NCBI GenBank assembly: GCA_964468205.1
Contig: CAYXVG010000016.1
Span: 56,085 to 120,084, forward strand
DNA: 64,000 bases
DNA from: CAWELS01 sp964468205
GTDB taxonomy: Bacteria; Acidobacteriota; Terriglobia; Bryobacterales; Bryobacteraceae
Direction: 5' to 3'
Positions 17,809-26,711 of the stretch are shown here, in pieces. The position numbers and the translations under genes are program-made. Positions within the stretch are counted from its first letter, which is position 1. Every line of letters starts with the position of its first letter. The notes beneath the pieces are model-generated. The model saw only the letters and a list, made by a program, of their open reading frames with translations. It searched no databases and was not told the origin of the DNA.

Positions 17809-19590
17809 ATGGATAGAGTGCGCGTTTTTGTCATTTCTGTTGCTCTTTGCTCGCTGGTTGCGGCGTTCGCCGGATTCCTTCCGCTGAGCGGCAGGGCGTA
17901 CTCTCAACCGCCGGTTGAAGGGGCGCGGCCTTCCTCGTCTATTGTCTTCACGCAGGACAGCCCCGCGAGTTCGTGGGAAGCGGGCTCCGAGCCGCGTTCA
18001 CGGCTGATGCGGCTCGATCCTGACGGAACGGTTCAGGAGTTGGCCGCACAGTTTCATTCGGCGCGCGACGCCGACATTTCCTTTGACGGAAGGCGGATTC
18101 TGTTCTCCGCCAAAGAGAAAGAATCCGACCACTGGCAGATCTATGAGATGGACGCAGGCGGCGGGAACGTACGGCGCATCACGTCCGAGGCGATGGATTG
18201 CCGGCAGCCCGGCTACCAGTCGTACTTCTACGTGATCACGGCCGACGACCCGTGGCATCAGATCACGTTCACCGGGACGTCCGGCGGGATGCCGCCCAGT
18301 ATTTACTCCTGTCAAATGGACGGGAGCGGGTTGCGCCGCCTCACCTTCAATCCTTACGGTGATGTTGACCCTTATCTCATGCCCGATGGGCGAATCCTCT
18401 TCTCGAGCCGGCAAAGCCACCGGATCGAGCCCGGGCCTCGCGACCGGTCCGGGTTGTTTGGCGTCAGTCTCGACGGCGCCGACTATGCCGTTTTCTCCGC
18501 CAGCGAGGGAGCGCCGTGGAAGCGCATGCCAACGGTTACCACCAATGGGCTGGTGGTGTTCGTCGAGAATGATGAGCCGGAACCGGATGGCGCCGGGTGG
18601 CTCGCAGCCGTGACTATCCGCCGGAATCTGCATTCGCACCACCAGCTCACGCTGCCGGAGGATGGGCTTTACCACTCGCCGTCTCCGCTTCCCGGCGGAG
18701 AACTGCTCGTTTCGCGGCGTCCGCCGGAGGGATCGGGAACTCACGGGATCTACCGCTTCGATACGAAGACAGGGCAAGCGCGGATGTTGCACGACGATCC
18801 CGAGTGGCACGATGTGCAGGCGCGTCTGCTGGCGCCCCGCCCGGAGCCGGACGGCCGCAGCTCCGTGGTGAACGAACTGGAGCCGACCGGTCAGCTTTAT
18901 TGCCTCAACGTCTACACCACCGATTTAAAGAACCCCAATTGGATGCCCAAGGGCAGCGCCCCGCGCCTCCGCGTGATCGAAGGAGTGCCCCGCCGCTTCC
19001 AAGATGGCAAGCCGGTTGAGCCGGCGCGGCGGATTCTTGGCGAAATCCCGGTGGATGAGGACGGATCGTTTAAAATCCGCATCCCAGCCAACATTCCGGT
19101 GCAGCTCCAACTGCTCGATGAACAGGGTATGGCGCTGCGAACCTGCTCCTGGATCTGGGTGAAGAACAAGGAGCCGCGGGGTTGTATCGGCTGCCATGAG
19201 GACGGCGAGTTGGTTCCCGAAAACCGGCAGGTTTCGGCGGTGATGCGGCCGTCCATGAAGCTGACCCTGCCACCGGATCGCCGCCGCCGGGTCAGTTTCG
19301 CAAGCAACGTGGAGCCGATCTTCCAGCGAAAGTGCGGCGGTGAAGGTTGCCATGCCGGAGCGGTTCCGCCGCGTCTCGATTCCCACGCCGAGGCGAGAGG
19401 CCAACTCTCGCGGACGGCCCGCACGAGCCCACTCACCTGGCGGCTGTTCGGCCGCAACACCGCACGGCCGTGGGACGGCGCGCAGGTTACGAATCCGGTG
19501 ATCGAGATCATGCCGCCGCCTGGCTCCGAGCCGCTCACGGACGACGAGAAACGAACCATTCTGGAATGGATCGATATGGGGGCCGAATGA
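17809..19590 (+). CDS. HZS-alpha-like propeller protein with c-type heme motifs
   Basis: ATG at 17809 (593 aa) puts a signal peptide at the N-terminus (VRVFVISVALCSLVAAFAG). Residues about 50-350 form a TolB/WD40-like propeller (SFDGRRILFSAKEKESDHWQIYEMDAGGGNVRRIT). A middle region resembles the hydrazine synthase alpha domain, with IPVDEDGSFKIRIPANIPVQLQLLD followed by the heme motif CIGCH. The C-terminal part has VEPIFQRKCGGEGCHAG, a possible CX4CH heme site, and ends in ILEWIDMGAE as in planctomycete-type cytochromes. It is not evidence for anammox. It is the first gene of a six-gene operon and overlaps the next by ATGA. Confidence 0.75.
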   Translation: MDRVRVFVISVALCSLVAAFAGFLPLSGRAYSQPPVEGARPSSSIVFTQDSPASSWEAGSEPRSRLMRLDPDGTVQELAAQFHSARDADISFDGRRILFSAKEKESDHWQIYEMDAGGGNVRRITSEAMDCRQPGYQSYFYVITADDPWHQITFTGTSGGMPPSIYSCQMDGSGLRRLTFNPYGDVDPYLMPDGRILFSSRQSHRIEPGPRDRSGLFGVSLDGADYAVFSASEGAPWKRMPTVTTNGLVVFVENDEPEPDGAGWLAAVTIRRNLHSHHQLTLPEDGLYHSPSPLPGGELLVSRRPPEGSGTHGIYRFDTKTGQARMLHDDPEWHDVQARLLAPRPEPDGRSSVVNELEPTGQLYCLNVYTTDLKNPNWMPKGSAPRLRVIEGVPRRFQDGKPVEPARRILGEIPVDEDGSFKIRIPANIPVQLQLLDEQGMALRTCSWIWVKNKEPRGCIGCHEDGELVPENRQVSAVMRPSMKLTLPPDRRRRVSFASNVEPIFQRKCGGEGCHAGAVPPRLDSHAEARGQLSRTARTSPLTWRLFGRNTARPWDGAQVTNPVIEIMPPPGSEPLTDDEKRTILEWIDMGAE

Positions 19591-21230
19591 GAATCACGCT
19601 GATATGCCTGCTCGGTTTGCTCGGCATCGCCCCGGCGGGGTCCGCGGGTGAACTGCCCGTGTTTGCGCATGTGACGGCCGACGCCGGCATCGACTTCAAG
19701 CACGGCTATGGCGACCACGAAATGGACAATATCGTTGAGGGAACCGGCTCCGGCGCGTGTTTCTTCGACTACGATGGCGACGGCTTTCAGGATCTCTACC
19801 TGGTGAACGGCGCCTGGACCCGCGGCGTCAGCGACAATCGGGGGCGGAGCCTGCGCGGCAAGCTGCGGAACGAGTTGTACCGCAATCTCGGCGATGGCAC
19901 GTTCGAGAATGTCACCGCGGCGAGCGGCGCGGGCGACGAAACATTCTCGACGGGTTGCGCTGCCGCCGATTACGACAATGATGGCGACGTGGATCTGTAT
20001 GTCCTGAACTACGGGACGAACGTCCTTTACCGGAACAACGGCGACGGGACTTTCTCCGATGTCTCCAAGGAAGCCGGAGTCGACTTTCCGCGTTGGAGCC
20101 TCCACGCGGCGTGGCTCGACTACAACCAGGACGGCTGGCTCGACGTCTACGTGGCGAACTATCTGCAGTACGACGAAGGAAAGTTTCGCGACTTCTATGC
20201 CGCCGCGGGCTACCCCGGACCGCTAAGCTATGCCGGCGAGGCGGACGTGCTCTACCGTAACAACGGCGACGGAACCTTCACCGACGTGACCGGAGAACTG
20301 GGGTTGTTCGTCGAGGATGGCCGGGCCATGAGCGTGACGGCCGCCGATCTCACAAACAAAGGGCGTCTTGGCATCTATGTGACGAACGATGCAATGGAGA
20401 ACTACTTCTTCGCGATGGGCGATGACGGCCGTTTCACCGACCGCGCGCCGGAACTGAACCTCGCATGGGGCGAAAACGGGCAGAACGTCGCATCGATGGG
20501 TCCGGCGGTCGGCGACATTGACCGGAACGGCTGGCTCGACGTCTTCGTGCCCGATCTTCGCTACTGCACCCTGCTCATGGGCGGTCCGGATGGGTGGGAT
20601 TTCAGAACGGAGACTGCTGGACTCTCGGTCGTGATGGGGCAGTACACAAGCTGGGGGCCGATGCTGTTCGACTACGACAACGACGGCTGGCTCGATCTCT
20701 ACACCAGCCACGGCAATGCGCACCACGAGTTCGTTGAGGAGGACACGCTCGTCCGCAACCGCGGCGGCGGGAACTTCCACGACGTCTCCGATCAGTCCGG
20801 CCCCTATTTCCGCGAGAAGTACGTCGGCCGCGGAGCCACATTCGCGGATTACGACAACGACGGCGACGTTGATCTGCTGATCGTCAACCTAAACGACCAT
20901 CCGAACCTCCTCCGCAACGACGGAGGCAACCGCAAGAATTGGCTGCAGGTAGACGCCCGGCTGCGGTTTCCGACCGGCGAGCGCACGGCGATCGGAGCGC
21001 GGGTGGCTGTCAAGATAGGCGAACTGGTCCAGATCGAGGACGTTAACCCCGTGCGCGGGTATCTCTCGCAGGTGGACCCCCGTCTGCACTTCGGCCTCGG
21101 CGACGCGGAGACCGTCGACGAAGTGCGCGTCCGCTGGCCCGACGGGGAGGTTGAAGTTCACAATGGCGTCCCGGCCAAGCAGGTACTGAAGCTGGTCCGG
21201 GAGGCGCGGACAAAGGAAGTGAAACGATGA
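19587..21230 (+). CDS. CRTAC1-type FG-GAP/UnbV repeat protein, exported
   Basis: ATG at 19587 overlaps the previous stop as ATGA; the frame is open further upstream, but only this start gives a signal peptide (MRITLICLLGLLGIAPAGSA). The 547-residue product has repeated calcium-type loops such as FFDYDGDGFQDLYLVNG, DYDNDGDVDLYVLNYG and LDYNQDGWLDVYVAN, forming an integrin-like propeller. It ends with an ASPIC/UnbV domain (GARVAVKIGELVQIEDVNPVRGY, then FGLGDAETVDEVRVRWPDG). Proteins of this class are extracellular or periplasmic and probably bind partners. The next gene starts in its stop codon. Confidence 0.88.
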   Translation: MRITLICLLGLLGIAPAGSAGELPVFAHVTADAGIDFKHGYGDHEMDNIVEGTGSGACFFDYDGDGFQDLYLVNGAWTRGVSDNRGRSLRGKLRNELYRNLGDGTFENVTAASGAGDETFSTGCAAADYDNDGDVDLYVLNYGTNVLYRNNGDGTFSDVSKEAGVDFPRWSLHAAWLDYNQDGWLDVYVANYLQYDEGKFRDFYAAAGYPGPLSYAGEADVLYRNNGDGTFTDVTGELGLFVEDGRAMSVTAADLTNKGRLGIYVTNDAMENYFFAMGDDGRFTDRAPELNLAWGENGQNVASMGPAVGDIDRNGWLDVFVPDLRYCTLLMGGPDGWDFRTETAGLSVVMGQYTSWGPMLFDYDNDGWLDLYTSHGNAHHEFVEEDTLVRNRGGGNFHDVSDQSGPYFREKYVGRGATFADYDNDGDVDLLIVNLNDHPNLLRNDGGNRKNWLQVDARLRFPTGERTAIGARVAVKIGELVQIEDVNPVRGYLSQVDPRLHFGLGDAETVDEVRVRWPDGEVEVHNGVPAKQVLKLVREARTKEVKR

Positions 21231-24076
21231 ACCGTTGCGCGCAGCTCGTCATTATTTGGGTGCTAGCGGGGTTGGTGAGCGTACCGGCCGTTGCGCAGGA
21301 GCACAAGCCGGTCTATGTCGGCGCGAGGGTTTGCGGCGAGTGTCACTCAGGATCCGGGATGGGTAATCAGTATAGCCGCTGGCTGCACTCGAAACACGCT
21401 CAGGCCTACGCTTCGCTGGCACTGCCGGAAGCGAAGGAGATCGCGGTGCTGAGCGGCATCCGGGAAGACCCGCAAGACGTGTTCACCTGCCTCGGCTGCC
21501 ATTCGAGCGGCGCGCAAGCCGAGGAGTGGGAGAAAGACGAGACATTCCGCATCGAGGATGGCGTACAGTGCGAGAGCTGTCACGGCCCCGGGTCCGAGTA
21601 TATGGCGGCCGAAGTGATGATGGACCGGGAGAAGGCGATGGCGGCTGGTCTGATAATGCCTGGTCCGGAAACTTGCGATGTTTGCCACAAGGAGAAGGGA
21701 ACCCACGTCGCGGTTCTCAAATCGCCGATGCTGAATGTGGAGGAAGGGTTGCGAAAGATCGCCCATCCGACGCCGGCTAACGCGCGGATGGGCGGAGTTC
21801 CCAAGTATCCCGCCGATGGGGCGAAACGCGACGGTCCAAAGTACATTGGTTCGGCGGCCTGCGGCGAGTGCCATCGCGGTGCAATGTTCGGCTACCAGCA
21901 TTCGAAATGGCTGATGAGCGGGCACTCCCGGGCCTGGGCCTCGCTCGGCACGGCGAAGGCGCAGGAGATTGCCCGGAAGCAGGGCATAGAGGGTGACGCA
22001 CAAGCAGCGCCGCAGTGCCTGAAGTGTCACTCGACCGGTTACGGCGAGGAGGCGGGCGCCTTCCTGCCCTCGTTCTCCGTCGATGAAGGCGTCGGTTGCG
22101 AAGCCTGTCACGGCGCGGGCAGCGAGTACATGCCCGAGGCCGTGATGCTGGACCGGCGGGCCTCCGTCGCCGCCGGTTTGAAAGATGTGAATGCGGCTAC
22201 CTGCCAGCCCTGCCACGAGAACGCTCACGGCGAGGAGTTCGAGGTGCGGATGGAGAAGATCGCACACCCGACCAAGCTACCCGAAACCGCGTCGGAACCG
22301 GTTTATAAGACGCCGCTCAACATGGCCCTGCGGCCTGACGGCCGGGAGATCTACGTGACGTGCTCGGGGTCGGACACGGTGATAGTGGTGGATCCGGCGG
22401 CCCGCCGCAAGATCGCTGAAATCGAAGCCGGCGGCATGCCCGAGGACGTCGCCTTTTCGCCGGACGGCAAACGCGCCTTTGTGAGCAACATGTTCGACGA
22501 CACGATCTCGGTGATTGACGTAAACACCCGGAAGGTGACTCATACGCTGCCCGTGGGTGACGAACCGCACGGGGTGTTGACGAGCGCGGACGGCCGGCGC
22601 GTCTATATCGTCAACGCCGGCTCTGACGACATCACGGTCTACGACGCCAAGACGCTTACGTGGGAGAAGAATCTGACCGCCAGCCGCCGCCCGTGGTCGG
22701 CGGCGCTGTCTCCGGATGGCCACCAGATTTCTGTCACCCACGCTCTCTCCCGTTTTGTGCCCTATCGCGCGCCTTCGATGGCCGAGGTCACCGTCATAGA
22801 CGCCAGCCGCGGCGTGGTGGAGGACCGGCCGGTGGCCCACTCCGCGAATCTCTTGATGGGCGTGGCCTGGCATCCCAGCGGTGATTTCGCTCTCACTACG
22901 ATGAATCGAACCAAGAACCTGGTTCCGATGACCAGGCTTCTGCAAGGCTGGACCATCACCAACGGTCTCGCCCTGTTCTGGCGTGACGGGCGTGTCGACC
23001 AAGTGCTGCTCGATGAACCGGGAATGTGCTTCCCCGATCCGACTGATGTGGCCTTTACCCCGGACGGCCGCCATGCGCTGGTGACGAGCTCCGGCTCCGA
23101 CCGCGTGGCGGTGGTGAATGTTCAGAAGCTGCTCTCCATTGTCCGCGGCGCCTCGGAGCACGACCGAACGCACGTGCTGCCGAACCATCTCGGCAAGCCG
23201 ACCGAGTTTGTCGTGAAGCACATCCCGGTGAAGAACTCGCCCCGCGGCGTGCTGGTGATGCCGGACGGCGAAACGGCGTTCGTCGCCAACTCGCTTGACG
23301 ACTCGCTTTCGGTGATTGATCTCAACAGATTCACCAGCGCCGGCCGCATCGATCTCGGCGGCCCCAAGGAGATCTCCAATATTCGCTATGGTGAACGGCT
23401 ATTCCACAGCGCGGATGTCACCTTCCGCCGCCAGTTCTCTTGCCACACCTGCCACCCGGACGGGCACATCGACGGCATCACCTATGACATCGAGCCGGAC
23501 GGCATCGGCGTCAGCCCGGTGGACAACCGGACGTTGCGCGGGATCCTCGACACGGCGCCCTTCAAGTGGGAAGGAACGAATCCGAGCCTGAAGCGGCAGT
23601 GCGGCCCCCGGCTCGCCGTGTTCTTCACCCGGATCCAGCCGTACAACCCGGATGAGCTCGAGGCGGTGGATCATTACATCTCGACGATCCTTCGTCCGCC
23701 GAACCGCTACCGCCCGCTGGGCGCGGACTTCACTCCCGCGCAGCGCCGGGGGAAAGCGATCTTCGAACGTACGCACGCGAACGACGGTAGTCTGATTCCC
23801 GAGCGCGACCGCTGCATCACTTGCCACTACCCGCCGTACTACACCGACCGCCAAGTTCACGATGTGGGGACGCAGCATGCCTATGACAGGGAGGGGCTGT
23901 TCGATACGCCACACCTGAATAATATTTACGATTCCGCGCCATACCTGCATAATGGAATCGCGGAGACTCTCGAAGAGATTTGGACCGTGTACAATCCCGA
24001 CGATAAACACGGCGTCACAAACGACATGACGAAAGACGAGCTCAACGACCTGATTGAGTACTTGAAGACGTTATAG
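21227..24076 (+). CDS. Ten-heme c554-like/YVTN propeller/MauG-like fusion cytochrome
   Basis: The 949-residue exported protein (signal peptide 1-23) carries ten CXXCH motifs. Four lie in a first c554-like module at residues 36, 88, 115 and 150, and four in a second copy at 212, 264, 291 and 326. Then comes a YVTN/NHL propeller at about 360-705 (LRPDGREIYVTCSGSDTVIVVD). Last is a diheme MauG/CCP-like region with CHTCH at 739 and CITCH at 863. Both c554 modules end with KIAHPT, which shows internal duplication. It should move electrons in the periplasm; the MauG-like end may act on a substrate or peroxide. Stop and start codons overlap with the CRTAC1 gene. Confidence 0.85.
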   Translation: MNRCAQLVIIWVLAGLVSVPAVAQEHKPVYVGARVCGECHSGSGMGNQYSRWLHSKHAQAYASLALPEAKEIAVLSGIREDPQDVFTCLGCHSSGAQAEEWEKDETFRIEDGVQCESCHGPGSEYMAAEVMMDREKAMAAGLIMPGPETCDVCHKEKGTHVAVLKSPMLNVEEGLRKIAHPTPANARMGGVPKYPADGAKRDGPKYIGSAACGECHRGAMFGYQHSKWLMSGHSRAWASLGTAKAQEIARKQGIEGDAQAAPQCLKCHSTGYGEEAGAFLPSFSVDEGVGCEACHGAGSEYMPEAVMLDRRASVAAGLKDVNAATCQPCHENAHGEEFEVRMEKIAHPTKLPETASEPVYKTPLNMALRPDGREIYVTCSGSDTVIVVDPAARRKIAEIEAGGMPEDVAFSPDGKRAFVSNMFDDTISVIDVNTRKVTHTLPVGDEPHGVLTSADGRRVYIVNAGSDDITVYDAKTLTWEKNLTASRRPWSAALSPDGHQISVTHALSRFVPYRAPSMAEVTVIDASRGVVEDRPVAHSANLLMGVAWHPSGDFALTTMNRTKNLVPMTRLLQGWTITNGLALFWRDGRVDQVLLDEPGMCFPDPTDVAFTPDGRHALVTSSGSDRVAVVNVQKLLSIVRGASEHDRTHVLPNHLGKPTEFVVKHIPVKNSPRGVLVMPDGETAFVANSLDDSLSVIDLNRFTSAGRIDLGGPKEISNIRYGERLFHSADVTFRRQFSCHTCHPDGHIDGITYDIEPDGIGVSPVDNRTLRGILDTAPFKWEGTNPSLKRQCGPRLAVFFTRIQPYNPDELEAVDHYISTILRPPNRYRPLGADFTPAQRRGKAIFERTHANDGSLIPERDRCITCHYPPYYTDRQVHDVGTQHAYDREGLFDTPHLNNIYDSAPYLHNGIAETLEEIWTVYNPDDKHGVTNDMTKDELNDLIEYLKTL

Positions 24077-24095
24077 AAGGAGCGGTTTGACGATC

Positions 24096-25235
24096 ATGCG
24101 AACAGCAATCATCTTCGGGTTGTTGCTAAGCGTCACGGCGGGCGCGTCCTCGGCGGAACTGCCGTACGTCTACACCAATTGGAAGCAGTTCACGGTGAAG
24201 GACGGGCTGCCGAACGACCACATCTTTGCGGTGAAGGTGGACGGCCCACGGGTCTGGATCGGCACGGAGAACGGCCTGGCGATGCTCGATAAGCGCACCG
24301 GCAAGATGAAGTCCTGGAACGAGCAGGATGGGCTGCCCTGGAAGGTGGTCTCCGCTATCGCCGTTCACCCGAAGACCGGAGAAGTGTGGCTCGGACTCTT
24401 CGGAGGGGGGCTGGCCCGCTTCAGCGGCGGGCGGTTCGACCATTGGCACCAATTGAACAGCGGATTGGTGAATGACGTCGTCTATGGAGTCGCCGTCGAG
24501 AACGACAACATCTGGGCGGCCACCACCGCCGGCGCGAGCCGCTACAACACCGTCACGGGCGAGTGGTCCATTTTCACCGAGAAGAACGCGCCGATGGAGG
24601 AGATCTGGAACTACGGGGTCGACTACAACGACGGCAAGGTCTATCTCGGCGTCTGGGGAAGCGGCGTACTCGAATTCGACGTGAAGCGCGAGCGTTGGAA
24701 GGACTACCTGGATCCGGACGGAGAAATGGAGATCGATCTGTACCGCGACGACGGTATCGTACACGTAATTACCACCGGCGTCAGCTACATTGACGGCATC
24801 CTGTGGGCCAGTTCCTACTTCGGCGCATCGCGCTATGACGGCCGCAACTGGCGCGGTTACTTCAACCAGGATTCCGGTCTGCCGAGCGACTTCATCAACT
24901 TCGTGAAGGGCCGTTCGGCCAACGAGGCTTGGTATTGCACGGACAAAGGCGTGGGCGCAGTCACCGATTTTGAAAGCAACACCTGGGTGGTCTACACGTT
25001 GGATGCGGAGAACCATAGCGGCAAGGCGGTCGTGATGCGGGACCGCGAAGTGCTGAAGACCGTCGATACCGGAGTGAATATTCCCCACAACTATGCCCTG
25101 TGCGCCGATGTCGATGGCAACGACGTTTGGGTGGGGACATCCAAGGGGCTCGCCTGGGGCATCGGCGAGTCATACTATGCCGGCCTCAAGGGGACGGAGG
25201 ACGAGGCCGGGTTCCAAGCTGGAGGCGAAGAATGA
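24096..25235 (+). CDS. Exported two-component-regulator-type propeller protein
   Basis: ATG at 24096 gives 379 residues with a signal peptide (MRTAIIFGLLLSVTAGASSA); a TTG at 24087 is an alternative. The mature protein is a single propeller. It has the repeat DGLPNDHIFAVKVDGPRVWIGTENGLAMLD and later copies such as GEVWLGLFGGGLARF, NIWAATTAGASRYN and DVWVGTSKGLAW, as in the sensor part of hybrid two-component regulators. No kinase domain follows, so it is a free periplasmic propeller. AGGAG lies at 24078. It overlaps the following binding-protein gene by ATGA. Confidence 0.82.
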   Translation: MRTAIIFGLLLSVTAGASSAELPYVYTNWKQFTVKDGLPNDHIFAVKVDGPRVWIGTENGLAMLDKRTGKMKSWNEQDGLPWKVVSAIAVHPKTGEVWLGLFGGGLARFSGGRFDHWHQLNSGLVNDVVYGVAVENDNIWAATTAGASRYNTVTGEWSIFTEKNAPMEEIWNYGVDYNDGKVYLGVWGSGVLEFDVKRERWKDYLDPDGEMEIDLYRDDGIVHVITTGVSYIDGILWASSYFGASRYDGRNWRGYFNQDSGLPSDFINFVKGRSANEAWYCTDKGVGAVTDFESNTWVVYTLDAENHSGKAVVMRDREVLKTVDTGVNIPHNYALCADVDGNDVWVGTSKGLAWGIGESYYAGLKGTEDEAGFQAGGEE

Positions 25236-26707
25236 AACACGGGCTTCTGCTAACGGTTGCTCTGCTGCTCGCCGGGTCGCCGGCGTGGGCGGCGGACGCG
25301 GCGAAGACACCGGCCGATGAGGATCTGCCGCCCCAATTAAGAGAACTGATCGACGAGGACACCGCCGAGTTGCTTCGCCGCATCAACGCGGCCAGCGCGT
25401 ATGAGACGCCGGATTTGGAATTGCAGCAGGATTCGAACTACGGCAAAACGGCAGAGGACGTGGAGCCGTTCGCCGGCGTGAAGCCGTACAAGGAACATTT
25501 CCTGCTCCAGATGGAGTACACAGGCCCTGGCCGCGCCATCCCCGAGCCGGACCACGTCGATAGCGTGAAGCTCGGATTCATCGGCCCGATCATGTCCACG
25601 GTGTCGGTGGCCACGGGCGGCAAAAGCCATGAGGAACCACTGGGCATCAAGATGCTTCAGGGGGCTCGGCTGGCCATCGAGCAGGCGAACGAGAAGGGCG
25701 GCTATTTCCGCCGCGGCATCCCGTTCGAACTCGTCGTCTCGAATGACAACGGCCTCTGGGGCGCTTCCGGCAACGAGATTATCAAGCAGGCCTACCAAGA
25801 TAACGTCTGGGCCATACTCGGAACTATCGACGGGGCCAACTCCCATATCGCGATCCGCGTAGCGCTAAAGGCCGAGATTGCCATGATGAACACAGGCGAC
25901 ACGGATCCGACCTTCATTGAAACGAATATTCCCTGGGTGTTTCGCAATATCGGCGACGATCGCCAGCAGAGCTATCTGCTGGTGGACTACATGATCCGGA
26001 AGCTCGGCTACAAGCGGATCGGCATCATACGCGCCTCGAATCGCTACGGCCGGTTCGGCGTTCGTGAGGTCATGGATTCCTGCCGGCGGCTGGGCCATCC
26101 GGTGGCGCTCGAGATGGCCTACAGGCTCGGCCAGGACGACTATTCGTTGCAGCTCGAACGGTTAAAGGCGCTCAATCTCGACGCGATTGTCCACTGGGGC
26201 AACGCCGAGGACTCGGCCACCATCCTGAAGCAGATGCGCTCGATGGGCATGGATCAGCCTTACTTCGCGAGTGACCGCACCGTCAGCGAGCGGTTCATCG
26301 AAGCCGTTGGTCCGGAGCTGGCAGAGGGGGTTATTTGCGGCTATCCCTGGAACCCCGACCGCAAGGACCCCAAACTAGAGGCGTTCCGCGAAGCGTTCCG
26401 GAAGCGCTACGGCGACGAGCCGGAAACCTACGCAGCACACGCTTATGACGGCATGAACATGCTGATTTGGGCTACTCAGGTGGCCGGGCTCAACCGGGCC
26501 AAGATCCGGGACATCCTCGCCCACCGCACCAAGCCGTGGCCGGGCGTGACGGGAGATATCCCGTTCAGCGCGGCGCTTGACGACGTTGGCGAGGTCTCGC
26601 TCGCCGAGTTCGAGAACGGACGGTGGCGGTACTACTCCCGCGAGGAGCTCGGTATCCCGCGAGGCTACATCCCGCCCCGGGACCGTACCAGCCGCATGTC
26701 GGAATGA
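25232..26707 (+). CDS. Leu/Ile/Val-type periplasmic binding protein, extended N-terminus
   Basis: ATG at 25232 overlaps the previous stop (ATGA) and gives 491 residues with signal peptide MKHGLLLTVALLLAGSPAWA. Residues about 20-105 form an extra charged segment (LPPQLRELIDEDTAELLRRIN). The Peripla_BP_6 fold starts at VKLGFIGPIMS and contains AIEQANEKGGY, VWAILGTIDGANSHIAIRVAL and IGIIRASNRYGRFGV. Such proteins normally deliver amino acids or aromatic or small acids to ABC transporters. No permease or ATPase gene is present in the window, so a sensory or enzyme-linked role is possible. It is the fifth gene of the operon. Confidence 0.85.
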   Translation: MKHGLLLTVALLLAGSPAWAADAAKTPADEDLPPQLRELIDEDTAELLRRINAASAYETPDLELQQDSNYGKTAEDVEPFAGVKPYKEHFLLQMEYTGPGRAIPEPDHVDSVKLGFIGPIMSTVSVATGGKSHEEPLGIKMLQGARLAIEQANEKGGYFRRGIPFELVVSNDNGLWGASGNEIIKQAYQDNVWAILGTIDGANSHIAIRVALKAEIAMMNTGDTDPTFIETNIPWVFRNIGDDRQQSYLLVDYMIRKLGYKRIGIIRASNRYGRFGVREVMDSCRRLGHPVALEMAYRLGQDDYSLQLERLKALNLDAIVHWGNAEDSATILKQMRSMGMDQPYFASDRTVSERFIEAVGPELAEGVICGYPWNPDRKDPKLEAFREAFRKRYGDEPETYAAHAYDGMNMLIWATQVAGLNRAKIRDILAHRTKPWPGVTGDIPFSAALDDVGEVSLAEFENGRWRYYSREELGIPRGYIPPRDRTSRMSE

Positions 26708-26711
26708 GGCT

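Noticed and set aside
17809..19590. Hydrazine synthase (anammox) function
   Set aside because: Only the general HZS-alpha-like layout is shared; the beta/gamma subunits and other anammox genes are absent, and the domain occurs widely outside anammox bacteria.
18912..20105. 397-codon minus-strand frame across two operon genes
   Set aside because: It crosses the boundary between the HZS-alpha-like and CRTAC1 genes on the other strand and shows no coherent fold.
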